A stretch of DNA of 64,000 nucleotides from SXOA01 sp046593355 (GTDB lineage Bacteria; Planctomycetota; Planctomycetia; Pirellulales; Pirellulaceae). Position 1 is the first letter of the stretch. Every line of letters starts with the position of its first letter. Of the stretch, positions 17,388-26,653 are shown one piece after another. The notes beneath the pieces are model-generated. The model did not search any database and was not told where the DNA came from. It was given only the letters and a program-made list of their open reading frames with translations. The translations under genes were made by a program, and so were the position numbers. The stretch spans positions 62,001 to 126,000 of the forward strand of contig JBKJNY010000082.1 in assembly GCA_046593355.1 (NCBI GenBank), given 5' to 3'.

Positions 17388-17975
17388 ATGTCCGCAACCA
17401 CCTCGGTCAGCCTGCTCGAGCGACTGCGGCAAGACCCGCAGTCGGCAGCTTGGACGAGCCTTGTGGAAATCTATTCACCGCTGATCCGCAACTGGCTCCG
17501 TTGCCAGCAGGTCCGCGAGGCCGACAGCGACGACATCACCCAGGAAGTTCTCGCCGTTGTCATCCGCCGACTGCCGGAGTTCGAGCACAATCGCCGGGAA
17601 GGGGCATTTCGCAACTGGCTCCGGACGATCACCGTCAACTGCCTGAGGGATGCCTGGCGGAGCCGCAAGAGCCGCCCGATCGCAACGGGCGACAGCGACT
17701 TTCAGGAGTTGTTGGCCCAACTGGAGGACCCCAGCAGCGGCCTGACCAAGATCTGGAACGAGGAACATGACCGGCACGTCGCCCGCAAGCTGCTGGAGCT
17801 GCTCCGTCCCCAGTTCGAGCCGGTCACCTGGCAAGCCTTTCAGCGGTTCGCCCTCGACGGCCTTTCCGCCGCCGAAGTCGCCGCCGAGCTTAAGGTCACT
17901 TCCAACGTGGTGTTCATCGCCAAATCCCGTGTTCTCGCCCGCCTGCGGCAGGAGGCGATGGGGCTGCTGGAATAA
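17388..17975 (+). CDS. ECF sigma factor (planctomycete type)
   Basis: A 195-residue extracytoplasmic-function sigma factor. Region 2 shows EADSDDITQEVLAVVIRRLPEF and GAFRNWLRTITVNCLRDAWRS; region 4 shows VTWQAFQRFALDGLSAAEVAAELKVTSNVVFIAKSRVLARLRQ, a helix-turn-helix. The start at 17388 (MSATTSVSLLERLR) is typical for this group, with no signal or sensing domain. The next gene on the strand, 120 bases away, is a Ser/Thr kinase with an N-terminal anti-sigma-like zinc finger, a pairing that recurs in planctomycetes, so the kinase may control this sigma factor. Confidence 0.9.
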   Translation: MSATTSVSLLERLRQDPQSAAWTSLVEIYSPLIRNWLRCQQVREADSDDITQEVLAVVIRRLPEFEHNRREGAFRNWLRTITVNCLRDAWRSRKSRPIATGDSDFQELLAQLEDPSSGLTKIWNEEHDRHVARKLLELLRPQFEPVTWQAFQRFALDGLSAAEVAAELKVTSNVVFIAKSRVLARLRQEAMGLLE

Positions 17976-18095
17976 GGCCGGTTTGCTCAATCCACCGGCT
18001 TTCTCTCGTTCTTGGAAACATGGTGAAAGGTTTTGCAGCCAGCCGCCATTTAGGTTCAGATAGAGAAGATGCGTCCCCTGCCGGGAGAGAGCCCC

Positions 18096-20165
18096 ATGCC
18101 TGCCGAAACCAAGTCCCATCCCTCCTCCGCGGAGCTCCATTCCTTCGCCCACGGGCGATTGGCTCCGGCGGAGATGGCGGAGGTGGAGCAGCATGTGGCC
18201 ACGTGCGACTCCTGCTGCCAAGCGCTGGAAAGCGTTCCCGAGGATACGCTGGTCCAACTGGCCCGCGAAGCGGCGACGGAGACGTTTCGCGCGGGAGAGA
18301 CACCTCCGCTGGCCGAGCCGCGAGGAGGCAATGCCATTCCTCAGGAGTTGGAGGAGCATTCACGCTACAAGATTCTCGGTCTCGTCGGCCAGGGTGGAAT
18401 GGGTGCTGTTTACAAGGCCGAGCACCGATTGATGGAACGCCTGGTCGCGCTCAAGGTCATCAGCCGGTCGTTCACGGCCAATCCGCAGGCCGTGGAGCGG
18501 TTTCGCCGCGAGGTGAAGGCGGCTGCCAAACTCTCTCATGCCAACATCGTTACCGCTCACGACGCCGAGCAAGCCGGGGAGCTGCATTTTCTGGTCATGG
18601 AGTTTGTGGAAGGGGTCGGTCTGGACCGGCTCGTTGCCAAACAGGGCGTGCCGACGGTGCCACAGGCCTGCGGGCTCATCCGCCAGGCGGCTCTGGGCTT
18701 GCAGCACGCCCATGACAAGGGAATGGTCCATCGCGACATCAAGCCGGCCAACTTGATGGTCACGCGTCGCGGGCAGGTCAAGATTTTGGACTTCGGCCTG
18801 GCGCGCCTCGCCCGCGAGCTGGTGGCATCGGACGCACAAGCAATGACCATTGATGCCGGCGCTCCCCCGAGTAGCGCGACGGCAGCCGGCATGATCCTGG
18901 GAACCCCCGATTACATCGCCCCCGAGCAGGCGGCCGACTCGCGGCAAGCAGACATCCGGGCCGACATCTATAGCTTGGGTTGCACGTTTTACTTCCTGCT
19001 CACCGGCCAGCCACCCTTCCCGAAAGGGACGGTGATGCAGAAGCTGGCCTCGCACATGCATACCGCTCCCGCCTCCGTCACCTTGAAGCGGCCGGAAGTT
19101 CCCGCGGAGGTAGCCACGATTGTCGAGCGGATGATGGCCAAGGAAACGGCTGACCGCTATCAAACCCCCGGCGACGTTGCCAAGGACCTGTTGGCGGTCC
19201 AAAAGGGAACGGCTGCTTCGCTGCCAAAGTTGGAAGTACTCAAGCCGGCCGAAGACTTGTTCGCCGGAATCGACCTGGCAGCCATTCCCGTTCCACTTAC
19301 CTCTTCCGCTCCACAACCGCTCGTCACGCCGGCGGGAGGAGACATCTCCGACTGGTTCGCGGAGAACCGGCAATTGGCGACAATGATCGGCGCGATCGGC
19401 GGCGGGCTGCTGCTCGTCTTGCTCTGCGTGTGGGGAGCCAGCAAGGTGTTCTTTCAGGATCCCGGCAAAACCACCACCAAAACAGGTGCTGGCAACCCAG
19501 AAAAAGCGGCCAGCGTCGTCGCCAGCAACGTCGAGCGGAAGCAGCCCGTCGAAACAGTGTCGTCCGCCCTTCCTCCCTCGTCGCCGGCCACGGCACCAGG
19601 AACATCCATCGCCCGCATCTTGTTCTGCGTCCCGCACCATGGACTTTGGGAACCAGACTTTGCCAATGTTGTCGATCATTTTCCTCCCGGAGTTGCCGTG
19701 ACCGTTGCCTCGACGGGGGAAGGATATTGCATGGCATTCGACGAGAGCGATACGACGTTCAATACAAGGAGGCGTTCCACGCGCGTTTCCGCCGACGTCG
19801 TCATCGGCCGCGATGCGATTGCCGCGGCCAACTACGACGCGATTGTCATTGCCGGGGCGAACTACAAGGTGTTTCAAACCGATGCGACAAAGCAGCTCCT
19901 GGCCGATTTTTCCAGGCAAGGGAAATTCATCACCGCAATTTGCCGAGGGCAAGAAGTTTTGGCCGATCACGGCTATTTTGGGAAGGGTGACATGGTCGCC
20001 AGGAATCGTTACCTGGAGAAGCAGTACGCGGACCTTGAGTGCTCCCCCCAAGATTCCCCCGTGGTGCATGCGAGGGACAAGAAAATGATCACGGGGCGAG
20101 ATCCGGAGTCGGGCGTTCAGTTCGCGGACGCTCTCGTGAAGGCCATCGCGCAAGACAAGAATTGA
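18096..20165 (+). CDS. Ser/Thr protein kinase with zinc-finger head and DJ-1/PfpI domain
   Basis: A 689-residue membrane protein. Residues 1-55 form an anti-sigma-like zinc finger (HVATCDSCC: H33, C37, C40). The Hanks-type kinase domain spans about residues 90-350: G-loop GQGGMGAVYKA from about 99, K120 in VALKV, VHRDIKPANL with D214, DFG at 232-234, and GTPDYIAPEQAA. A single membrane helix lies near 427-450 (MIGAIGGGLLLVLLCVWGASKVFF). The extracytoplasmic part, from about residue 505, matches a DJ-1/PfpI domain: YDAIVIAGANYKVF, then the nucleophile elbow ITAICRGQEVLA with C616, and a C-terminal MITGRDPESGVQFADALVKA. Most kinases of this type carry repeats or sensor domains instead, so this fusion is unusual. 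The start at 18096 is preferred over 18069. Confidence 0.9.
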   Translation: MPAETKSHPSSAELHSFAHGRLAPAEMAEVEQHVATCDSCCQALESVPEDTLVQLAREAATETFRAGETPPLAEPRGGNAIPQELEEHSRYKILGLVGQGGMGAVYKAEHRLMERLVALKVISRSFTANPQAVERFRREVKAAAKLSHANIVTAHDAEQAGELHFLVMEFVEGVGLDRLVAKQGVPTVPQACGLIRQAALGLQHAHDKGMVHRDIKPANLMVTRRGQVKILDFGLARLARELVASDAQAMTIDAGAPPSSATAAGMILGTPDYIAPEQAADSRQADIRADIYSLGCTFYFLLTGQPPFPKGTVMQKLASHMHTAPASVTLKRPEVPAEVATIVERMMAKETADRYQTPGDVAKDLLAVQKGTAASLPKLEVLKPAEDLFAGIDLAAIPVPLTSSAPQPLVTPAGGDISDWFAENRQLATMIGAIGGGLLLVLLCVWGASKVFFQDPGKTTTKTGAGNPEKAASVVASNVERKQPVETVSSALPPSSPATAPGTSIARILFCVPHHGLWEPDFANVVDHFPPGVAVTVASTGEGYCMAFDESDTTFNTRRRSTRVSADVVIGRDAIAAANYDAIVIAGANYKVFQTDATKQLLADFSRQGKFITAICRGQEVLADHGYFGKGDMVARNRYLEKQYADLECSPQDSPVVHARDKKMITGRDPESGVQFADALVKAIAQDKN

Positions 20166-20201
20166 AGTCATCACCTCTTTACTCTCAATCACTTTTTGCC
20201 C

Positions 20202-21002
20202 ATGACCATCTCCACGGACTCCTGGTGCTTGCGGGCATTGCTCGCGGCCGCCGTGCTGGCGCTGGCCAGCATTAACGCGTATTCCCACGGCGAGGACGCT
20301 TCCAATCAGCCGCCCGCGAAATTTACGGCGCTCTTCAATGGCAAGAACCTCGCCGGCTGGCGCGGAGGCAACACGTTTGATCCCGCCAAACTGACTGCGA
20401 TGCCGGAAGCCGTCCGCGCTGCGCAAATTGAGAAGTGGACGGCGTCGATGAAGGGACATTGGCGCGCCGATGGCGGCGAGCTGGTCAACGACGGAAAAGG
20501 GGAGTACGCCACGACCGAGCAAGACTTTGGGGACTTTGAATTGCTCGTGGACTACAAGACCGTGGCGGGCGCGGACTCCGGCATTTATCTGCGCGGTTGC
20601 CCGCAGGTGCAGATTTGGGACATCAACCAGCCCAGCCGTGCGGAAAATCCGGACAGGAACCCGAACAAGGGTTCGGGTGGCTTGTTTAACAACACGCCGC
20701 GTACGCCCGGCAGGGATCCGCTGGTTGTGGCCGACAAGCCGTTTGGCGAGTGGAACCATTTTCGCATCCTCATGGTCAATTCGCACGTCAGCGTCTGGCT
20801 GAATGAGACACTCGTGGTCGATCACGCTGTTCTGGAAAACTATTTCGACAAGGATCGTAAGCTCCCCGTTCCCCGCACCGGTCCGATTCAGTTGCAAACG
20901 CATGGCGGCGAAATTCGTTGGCGGAACATCTTCCTCCGCGAGATCGGCGAGGAAGAAGCACGCAAGATTCTGGCCGACCATGATAAGGATCCTGCCAAAT
21001 GA
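20202..21002 (+). CDS. DUF1080 (3-keto-disaccharide hydrolase-type) secreted protein
   Basis: A 266-residue exported protein with a signal peptide (LRALLAAAVLALASINAYS) and a DUF1080 lectin-like jelly-roll domain: FTALFNGKNLAGWRGG at the N-terminus, EFGDFEL-like EQDFGDFELLVDYKT, GADSGIYLRGCPQVQIWD, GEWNHFRILMVN and GPIQLQTHGGEIRWRNIFLREI. Characterised relatives cleave 3-keto-glycosides; here the activity is inferred from family only. Located directly after the kinase, but no shared function is evident. Confidence 0.9.
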   Translation: MTISTDSWCLRALLAAAVLALASINAYSHGEDASNQPPAKFTALFNGKNLAGWRGGNTFDPAKLTAMPEAVRAAQIEKWTASMKGHWRADGGELVNDGKGEYATTEQDFGDFELLVDYKTVAGADSGIYLRGCPQVQIWDINQPSRAENPDRNPNKGSGGLFNNTPRTPGRDPLVVADKPFGEWNHFRILMVNSHVSVWLNETLVVDHAVLENYFDKDRKLPVPRTGPIQLQTHGGEIRWRNIFLREIGEEEARKILADHDKDPAK

Positions 21003-21012
21003 GCGGCCGCCG

Positions 21013-22473
21013 CTACGGCTTATCGAGCGAGGTCTTCACCTCGCTGGCCATTTCTACCAGGCTATCCAGCATTTTCTCCGACGCTTGCGGCTCGAGCCGA
21101 TTGGTTCCCAGCCAGGTTTCGTAGCCTCCCAAGCGGTGCTGCCGCGGGGTGGGCAAATAGCCGAGGTAGCCGTGGTTCAGCGAAACCATGAAGGCATTGG
21201 GGAGCGGGCTGCGGCTCTTGAACTCCAAGCCGATTTCGCAGAACACTTCGCATGGCATCGTCGCCAGGCAAACGTCGCCGATGCGCAGCACCTGCAGAGG
21301 CACCTTCGCCGTCTCCGGGTACTCCGCCATGCGCATGGTGCGCTCGGCATAGATGAGCGACAGGTCCGTCTTGCCGGCCACTGCCGGAGCCTTATCCAGC
21401 GTGGCCTTGGCCCAAGCGGATTGCTCGGGGGTGGGCCGCCTCCAGGCCAGCGGCAGCTCGCGATAGCGGGCGTCAAGCGTCACCTGATTCTTGTATTCGA
21501 CCTTCGCCAGCCCCTCATGCACCTTGGTGGCCACGTCCTCGGCCACGATCCGCATTTGCACATACGAGTCTTGCCGGGGACGAGGATTGCGGAAATTGAT
21601 GTTGTTGATGTCGCCGCTGGTGCCGTTGGCGAGCAGAGCCACGAAGGGACCAGTGGGATGATCCGCCTCGAGCAGGTGGTCCAAGTGGGAGCAGAACAGG
21701 CCGAAGTAATCGGCGGAAATGTGTCCATCCCCAACCCCGCCAACGTAATGGAGCGAGTAGGCCGCAAACAGGGAAATCGGCTTGCCATCTATGCCGCGGA
21801 CCGCCAGGAAGGAAACCGCCGGGTCCGTCGGCCCGGCCGGTTCCAACAAACTCGGGCTACCGGCCGGCGGATTCATCTTCACCTGGTCCAATTCGCCAAA
21901 GGGATTGAGCGGCATCGTTCCCGGCTTCATGCTCCAGCGGCGGTTGAAGACATGCTCCGGGGCCTGAACCGATCCAAACCCGATCTGCGCCGGCCGCAGC
22001 CGGTTAACCGCGCATTTCACGGCATCGGCGATCCGCCGAGCCACAAACTGCTGGTATTCATCGAGTTGCTGATCGTGCTTGAACCGGTCGTCACCCAGGG
22101 CGCTGCTCGCCGAATGCGTATGAGTCGCGGAGATCAGAACTCGCTCGGGCGGAATGCCAAGGTTTTCCTGAATCAGCTTGCGGGCCTCATCGCTGACGCC
22201 GCGATGGATCCCCAGCAAGTCGCAGACCACCAGTGCCAGGCGAGTTTTTCCGTCGTCGAGGACGAGGCAGCGGGCGTGCAGTTCATCATGCACATGTTTC
22301 GATGGAAAGGGCTGGAAGCCGCCGATGATGTCTTTTCCCAACGGCGGAGTGATATTGCTCGTGGCCGCGCCGGCCTGCAACTCCTGCCCGAGGGCCGCGG
22401 CTGGCGCGTTGAAAGTGACGAGGATCGTGCCGATCACGAGCGGCAGCAGGCGTTGCATCAAATTCTTGGTCAT
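21013..22473 (-). CDS. Neutral/alkaline ceramidase-like secreted protein
   Basis: A 486-residue exported protein of the neutral/alkaline non-lysosomal ceramidase N-terminal family. The start at 22473 is preceded by GGAGAAACAC and gives a signal peptide (LLPLVIGTILVTFNAPAAALG). Family motifs are GAATSNITPPLG, a DLLG nearby and SATHTHSASSALGD. In true ceramidases an Asn/Ser-rich motif completes the active site; planctomycete members of this family are usually annotated only by similarity and their substrate is unknown. Convergent with the DUF1080 gene and in tandem with the FG-GAP gene upstream. Confidence 0.86.
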   Translation of the reverse strand: MTKNLMQRLLPLVIGTILVTFNAPAAALGQELQAGAATSNITPPLGKDIIGGFQPFPSKHVHDELHARCLVLDDGKTRLALVVCDLLGIHRGVSDEARKLIQENLGIPPERVLISATHTHSASSALGDDRFKHDQQLDEYQQFVARRIADAVKCAVNRLRPAQIGFGSVQAPEHVFNRRWSMKPGTMPLNPFGELDQVKMNPPAGSPSLLEPAGPTDPAVSFLAVRGIDGKPISLFAAYSLHYVGGVGDGHISADYFGLFCSHLDHLLEADHPTGPFVALLANGTSGDINNINFRNPRPRQDSYVQMRIVAEDVATKVHEGLAKVEYKNQVTLDARYRELPLAWRRPTPEQSAWAKATLDKAPAVAGKTDLSLIYAERTMRMAEYPETAKVPLQVLRIGDVCLATMPCEVFCEIGLEFKSRSPLPNAFMVSLNHGYLGYLPTPRQHRLGGYETWLGTNRLEPQASEKMLDSLVEMASEVKTSLDKP

Positions 22474-22514
22474 GTGTTTCTCCAGGGGTCGGAGTCTTTG
22501 ATCGTACTGGATCA

Positions 22515-23717
22515 TTACTTTCGTGGATTCTCGTACCAGACAACATTCTTGCTCGCTTGACCTGCGATGAGCAGATCGAGATCCCCATCCAGGTCCATGT
22601 CCGCCGCCCGAATGTCGTAGGCCGCCTGATCAGCCGCCACCAGATGATTCTTGAATTTCCCCTTGCCGTCGTTCTCGAACCAAAACGCCTGGCGGTCGCC
22701 GTAGGCGCAGGTAGCGGCATCCAGGTCGCCGTCAGCATCCATGTCCACGACGACCAGCGAGTGCGGTTCCAGCAATGTCTCGTGAATCACATGCTCGGTC
22801 CAGTCGGGGGCCTCGAACCAAATTACCCCTCGGCCGTGCCCTCGGGTCGCGATGAAGTCCGTCTTGCCGTCCCCATTCACATCGGCCGGCTGAATGTTAG
22901 TCGCTCCGGGCTGATTCTTGGCGATCAGCCGCTTCGTCCAGGGAATCGTGCGATCAGCGGGGGCTTCCCAGAATGCAAACCACTCGCCACTCTTGGACTC
23001 GTCTTGCGGGCCTCCCTTGGCCGCCAGGGAAATATCGAGCCGGCCGTCTCCGTTCACATCCCCCACGCCAAAATAATGACTGAGCCCCGGCGCGTCCTCC
23101 TTGGCAAAGATGAACCGCTCCCACCGCTCCGACTTGTGCGGATCCTTCGGCACTCGCAGCCAGGCGGCCGAATTGGGAAACGGCTTCAGGGGTTGGGCGC
23201 TATTGGCAATCAGATCGGGTTTGCCGTCCCCGTCGATGTCCCCCTTCAGCAGTCCGTGAATGCCGTGTACTTGATCGTCCACGATTCGCTGCGTCCAGCG
23301 CCCTTCCAGCGGCTTCTCGGGCTGCTCCAGCCAGATAATGAGTCCCGGCATATACCGAGCGCCGATCCAATCGAGATCGCCGTCCCCATCCACGTCAAAA
23401 AACTCGCTGTGAATGAAATCGTGCCCTTCTCCTTCCGCCAGAATCACTTCGCGCCAGTCCGGAGCCACGAACAGCCGCGTCTTGCCGCCACTGTTGCTGA
23501 TCACATCCGGCTTGCCGTCCCGCGTAAAATCCCCCGCCACGGCGGTGCTCGTATGCAGCCCCTCGTGAACGACGTGCTTCTTCCAAGGCTCCTCGGCGCG
23601 ACCCGCGGGAACGGTGGTAGGCGAGAAAATTGCCACCGCAGTAAGGAGCCACGCCCCGCCGCCCCATAAGAGTTTCGTCGGCACGATGCACCCCCCGAAA
23701 GCTGTAACCTGATTCAC
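22515..23717 (-). CDS. FG-GAP/VCBS repeat secreted protein
   Basis: A 400-residue exported beta-propeller protein. It has a GTG start at 23717, chosen because a strong ribosome site (GGAGGG) precedes it and a signal peptide follows. The body is a series of FG-GAP/VCBS repeats with the Ca-binding pattern D-x-D-G-D-x-D-x, for example DVDGDGDLDWIGARY, DIDGDGKPDLIANS, DVNGDGRLDISLAA, DVNGDGKTDFIATRG, DMDADGDLDAATCA and DMDLDGDLDLLIAG. Such proteins are typically cell-surface or secreted, with an unknown partner. The ceramidase-like gene follows 41 bases downstream. Confidence 0.88.
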   Translation of the reverse strand: MNQVTAFGGCIVPTKLLWGGGAWLLTAVAIFSPTTVPAGRAEEPWKKHVVHEGLHTSTAVAGDFTRDGKPDVISNSGGKTRLFVAPDWREVILAEGEGHDFIHSEFFDVDGDGDLDWIGARYMPGLIIWLEQPEKPLEGRWTQRIVDDQVHGIHGLLKGDIDGDGKPDLIANSAQPLKPFPNSAAWLRVPKDPHKSERWERFIFAKEDAPGLSHYFGVGDVNGDGRLDISLAAKGGPQDESKSGEWFAFWEAPADRTIPWTKRLIAKNQPGATNIQPADVNGDGKTDFIATRGHGRGVIWFEAPDWTEHVIHETLLEPHSLVVVDMDADGDLDAATCAYGDRQAFWFENDGKGKFKNHLVAADQAAYDIRAADMDLDGDLDLLIAGQASKNVVWYENPRK

Positions 23718-23721
23718 TTTT
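23717..23721 (-). promoter_or_regulatory. GTG start with GGAGGG ribosome site for the FG-GAP gene
   Basis: The minus-strand sequence reads GGAGGGCCGAAAAGTG, so the ribosome site sits six to twelve bases before the GTG at 23717. It decides the start for this gene. Confidence 0.6.
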
Positions 23722-24340
23722 CGGCCCTCCTTTTTCGATTGCCCGACTCGAACTTACGTCAATTCGCCTTTTGCTAACCTAAAGGCCGGCTGGGGCATCC
23801 GCCGACACCATTTGTCCAAGTTTGATTCACACTCGTCAAAAATTGCGTTTTCTTGATTCATCCAATGTCGTTGATATATCACGCAAACCCATAAGAGTAT
23901 TTCCACTTTGCCGCACAGCCGCTTCACCCATTTTCCGTCAGTCCCCCGCTGGATTCTCTACCCGCCGCCTGCCTGTTGAAACTTTCCCCCCCTGTTTCAA
24001 CACCCCCCTCGGGGAGAAAAACGGGGTCCGTGTTGAATCGGCCCCCCCAAGTTTCAACACCAGGAGGGCCCGTCCCCCTCCAAATGATGCACCGCTCTCG
24101 CTTGCTCCAATTTCAAATCGTCAAATCTCAAATCCCTTCACCTGCGGGCGCACTCCACCCTATACTGTACGTAAGTTTACACGAGGAGGTTGACACATTC
24201 AAGCCCCTGGATCCGGCTTTTGCCATTTTGTTCCCAGCCCGCACTCCGTACCACCCGGCCCGTTCAGTTTCACGTGCGGCCTAACGTCAAACCGCTCCGC
24301 GCTGGGGCTTTTTTATGTGCGGACAGGTAGAATCAAAGGT
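23722..24340. other. Non-coding interval holding the two-hairpin element A
   Basis: About 620 bases separate two divergent genes. The central part (23974-24060) carries the structured element described below; further on there are CAAATC repeats near 24112-24137. I see no supported gene here. Confidence 0.6.
23974..24060. repeat. Two-hairpin element A (GTTGAAAC/GTTTCAAC)
   Basis: Two hairpins joined by a G-rich linker. Hairpin 1 has arms TGTTGAAAC (23974-23982) and GTTTCAACA (23994-24002). Linker CGGGGAGAAAAACGGGG lies at 24010-24026. Hairpin 2 has arms GTGTTGAA (24030-24037) and GTTTCAACAC (24051-24060). The loops are C-rich. A homologous element with GTTGCGAAAC arms is at 43436-43522. Confidence 0.75.
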
Positions 24341-24625
24341 ATGGAGCCGAACCCTTACGAAGCACCGCAACACGCTGAAGTCAAAACAAAAACGGGCCGC
24401 TGGCGAAAGTTCTGGCGGCGGCTTTGCCTCTCCGGCTTGCTTCTGGCTTTCTTATGCACCGCAACGTGGCAGATTTTGAGAATGTCGTCGCCAAAACCGC
24501 TTCCCTTTCTCTATTTCGCCGCTGTCAACTTCTTTGAGTTTTGCCATTTGCTGGCATGGATAGGGGCGGTAATCGCGAGTGTTGGATGGCTGCTTAGCGC
24601 CAGGCAATCGGTTCCCCCTGCCTGA
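24341..24625 (+). CDS. Small NPYEAP membrane protein
   Basis: A 94-residue protein with the N-terminal motif MEPNPYEAP, common in planctomycete membrane proteins, then a basic patch and two hydrophobic segments (LCLSGLLLAFLCTATWQIL and LPFLYFAAVNFFEFCHLLAWIGAVIASVGWLL). The start at 24341 places the motif at the very N-terminus; 24317 is rejected. Function unknown. AT-richer than its neighbours. Confidence 0.7.
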   Translation: MEPNPYEAPQHAEVKTKTGRWRKFWRRLCLSGLLLAFLCTATWQILRMSSPKPLPFLYFAAVNFFEFCHLLAWIGAVIASVGWLLSARQSVPPA

Positions 24626-24685
24626 TTCTTACTCATCCTTCTCGGCCAGCAACACATCCAGACCCATGTCCGGTGATCCTTGCCG

Positions 24686-25147
24686 TTATCGCGAATTGAG
24701 CTCGCGAATCGCATCTCGCTGGTACTCGGGGAGATTGAACTGCGTGTCAGCTGGCGCCTCGTAAGCACCCTGACTCGCCTCGCTGGTATAACCTGGATTC
24801 GGCAAGGCGCCTGCGGGCTCGGCGGTTGGACGCCAGAAGGAATTTTGAGCCGGAACTGAATCCGCGTATCCCTTCGCTGCGGAAGGCGAATCGACCGGGC
24901 TTTCGCTCCTGGCTGGTCGGGCTTCTGTGGCGATTGGGGGCCGGGCACCTGACCTTGAATTAAGCATCACCAAAGCGACGATGCCGACTACGAGTAAAAG
25001 AACCATCGTGGAGCCGATCCCAAGGACTCCCAAAACTCCGGCCACAATCCAGACCATCGGCGGAACGGAAGCCTTCGTCTTTGGAGCGACGGACTGCGGA
25101 ATGGTCAATTTCGCTTGGGGGACGGATGCAGGTGAAGCTTGATTCAT
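24686..25147 (-). CDS. Small single-pass membrane protein
   Basis: A 153-residue protein with a Pro/Ser-rich N-terminus and one strong membrane helix (VWIVAGVLGVLGIGSTMVLLLVVGIVALVML, about residues 33-62), then a low-complexity Pro/Ala/Glu-rich tail. It resembles the short membrane-anchored proteins common in this phylum and has no recognisable domain. The start at 25147 (MNQASPAS) is preferred over 25165. A role cannot be proposed. Confidence 0.6.
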   Translation of the reverse strand: MNQASPASVPQAKLTIPQSVAPKTKASVPPMVWIVAGVLGVLGIGSTMVLLLVVGIVALVMLNSRSGARPPIATEARPARSESPVDSPSAAKGYADSVPAQNSFWRPTAEPAGALPNPGYTSEASQGAYEAPADTQFNLPEYQRDAIRELNSR

Positions 25148-25342
25148 GGAGGCGGCCTCTCGCAACTAGGTTGGTGCCATGCTGAAACGAAGTATAAACC
25201 ATTTGCCGTGCCGGTACAACTTTTGGGCACGATTCGGCAATGATGATCGCGACTTTCATTGTCTGTAGCGGGAGCATGGGATCTGCTGGACTGCCGGGCG
25301 AGGAGGCCGCCATGTCGAGCAACCGCCGCGATTCATCTGCAC

Positions 25343-26653
25343 TCACCTTCGCTCTTCCGCCGCAATTGGCGGAGATTCCAAATCCGGCTGGGGTGCATGC
25401 GGATAGTCAACCGGCCGGTAGCGGATGGCCAACTCCGGGGTCAGCAGCTTCTCGTGTTTCTGAAAGCGCGAGGTGAGGGCCCGGTCGAGGATGCCGCTGG
25501 TGAGGAGGGTCCGCTGGACGGGGTAGGTGACGCGGCCGGTGTGGACCATGCGCTCGATGGCTTTGAGCAGATAGGCGAAGTGGGGGTAGCTCGGCTCGGT
25601 TCGTTCTTCAAAGCGGGTCGCCAAGAGCCGCGGCTCCCCCTTAAGCTTGAGGGCGATGGCGTTCCCGCCGACGCTGTCGGGGAGCATGAAGATGGACCCG
25701 AGCAGTCCGTCCGCGTATTGAAACAGGAAGAGGGCCGCGTCCTTGTCCTTTCGCAGTTCGCCCTGCTTCTGGGGAGTGACCTGTAGCGCGGCGAAGGCGG
25801 CAGCGAGCAGGTCTTTGCGTATCGTCCCATCGTCCGCGGCTGTCCACATCGCGTCCCCTTGCAGGCACTGTACCCATTTTACGCCGGTTTCCGCACTGGT
25901 TTGTTCCGCACCTCGCCGCCGTTCCACCAGGGACTGAAAGCATTCCAGCGCGTGGGCTCCATAGATGTCCAGGCCGGAGTAGCCGATGCCCACGGCCGCT
26001 TCGATCTCGCACCCCATCGGCACGTTCATTTCCGGGTCGCGAAAGGTGTTGACCAGTGACGAGCCGGCCATCAGTGGCACTTTCAGCTTCTGGGCGCGGT
26101 CGTACATCCATTTTGCGTCTTCCCAGACTGGTCCCAAATGCTTGTCATTGAAAACCGGGACCACGCGGCCGTACTTTTCGAAGGTGTCGGTGATCTCCTG
26201 GAAGAAACGGCGGCGCGGATACAGATGCTGCTCCTTTTGGTTCCACGGATAGTTGCCGTGCTCGCCGACGCTGATCACGCCATCGACCGGGATACGGTCG
26301 CTGCCGACGGTCACTGCCTTCTCGATCGTGTCAAAGAGAGGAACCTTGTATTTCTTCGCTAAGGCCCGGGCCAGATCCTTGTCGGTGAACTGCTCGACGT
26401 ACATCGAAGCGAGTCTGAGAGCCGGGCCGGGGCCGCCGTCTTGCTTCCAGCCTTCCAAGATTTTGCCGATGAGCACGTCGGCATGCAGGCCCTTTTCGTA
26501 GGCCGTGATTACCGCGGCGACGGACTTGGGGGGGACTCTTTGGGCGGGTGCGGCGAAGGCCTGTCGGAGCGGTGTGCTTGCCAAGGCACTTCCCAAGGCT
26601 GTGGCGGCGGCACCGGTGAGAAAATCGCGGCGAAGGAGGTTCTGTGTCTTCAT
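25343..26653 (-). CDS. Tat-exported conserved protein of unknown function
   Basis: A 436-residue protein beginning with a twin-arginine-type signal (MKTQNLLRRDFLTGAAATALG). The mature part has GLHADVLIGKILEGWKQDGGPG, PVDGVISVGEHGNYPWNQKEQ and VPLMAGSSLVNTFRDPEM. These segments recur in a planctomycete/verrucomicrobial family distantly related to the Gfo/Idh/MocA fold, but I cannot assign a reaction. Located between the sugar dehydrogenase and small membrane protein genes on the minus strand; the pair may form a unit for a carbohydrate pathway. Confidence 0.7.
   Translation of the reverse strand: MKTQNLLRRDFLTGAAATALGSALASTPLRQAFAAPAQRVPPKSVAAVITAYEKGLHADVLIGKILEGWKQDGGPGPALRLASMYVEQFTDKDLARALAKKYKVPLFDTIEKAVTVGSDRIPVDGVISVGEHGNYPWNQKEQHLYPRRRFFQEITDTFEKYGRVVPVFNDKHLGPVWEDAKWMYDRAQKLKVPLMAGSSLVNTFRDPEMNVPMGCEIEAAVGIGYSGLDIYGAHALECFQSLVERRRGAEQTSAETGVKWVQCLQGDAMWTAADDGTIRKDLLAAAFAALQVTPQKQGELRKDKDAALFLFQYADGLLGSIFMLPDSVGGNAIALKLKGEPRLLATRFEERTEPSYPHFAYLLKAIERMVHTGRVTYPVQRTLLTSGILDRALTSRFQKHEKLLTPELAIRYRPVDYPHAPQPDLESPPIAAEERR

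Noticed and set aside
18360..20981. Minus-strand frame of 873 codons across the kinase and DUF1080 genes
   Set aside because: Both plus-strand genes have intact family motifs; this is a shadow frame.
24281..24340. Possible attC starting GCCTAAC at 24281
   Set aside because: No GTTRRRY partner or paired arm within 150 bases.
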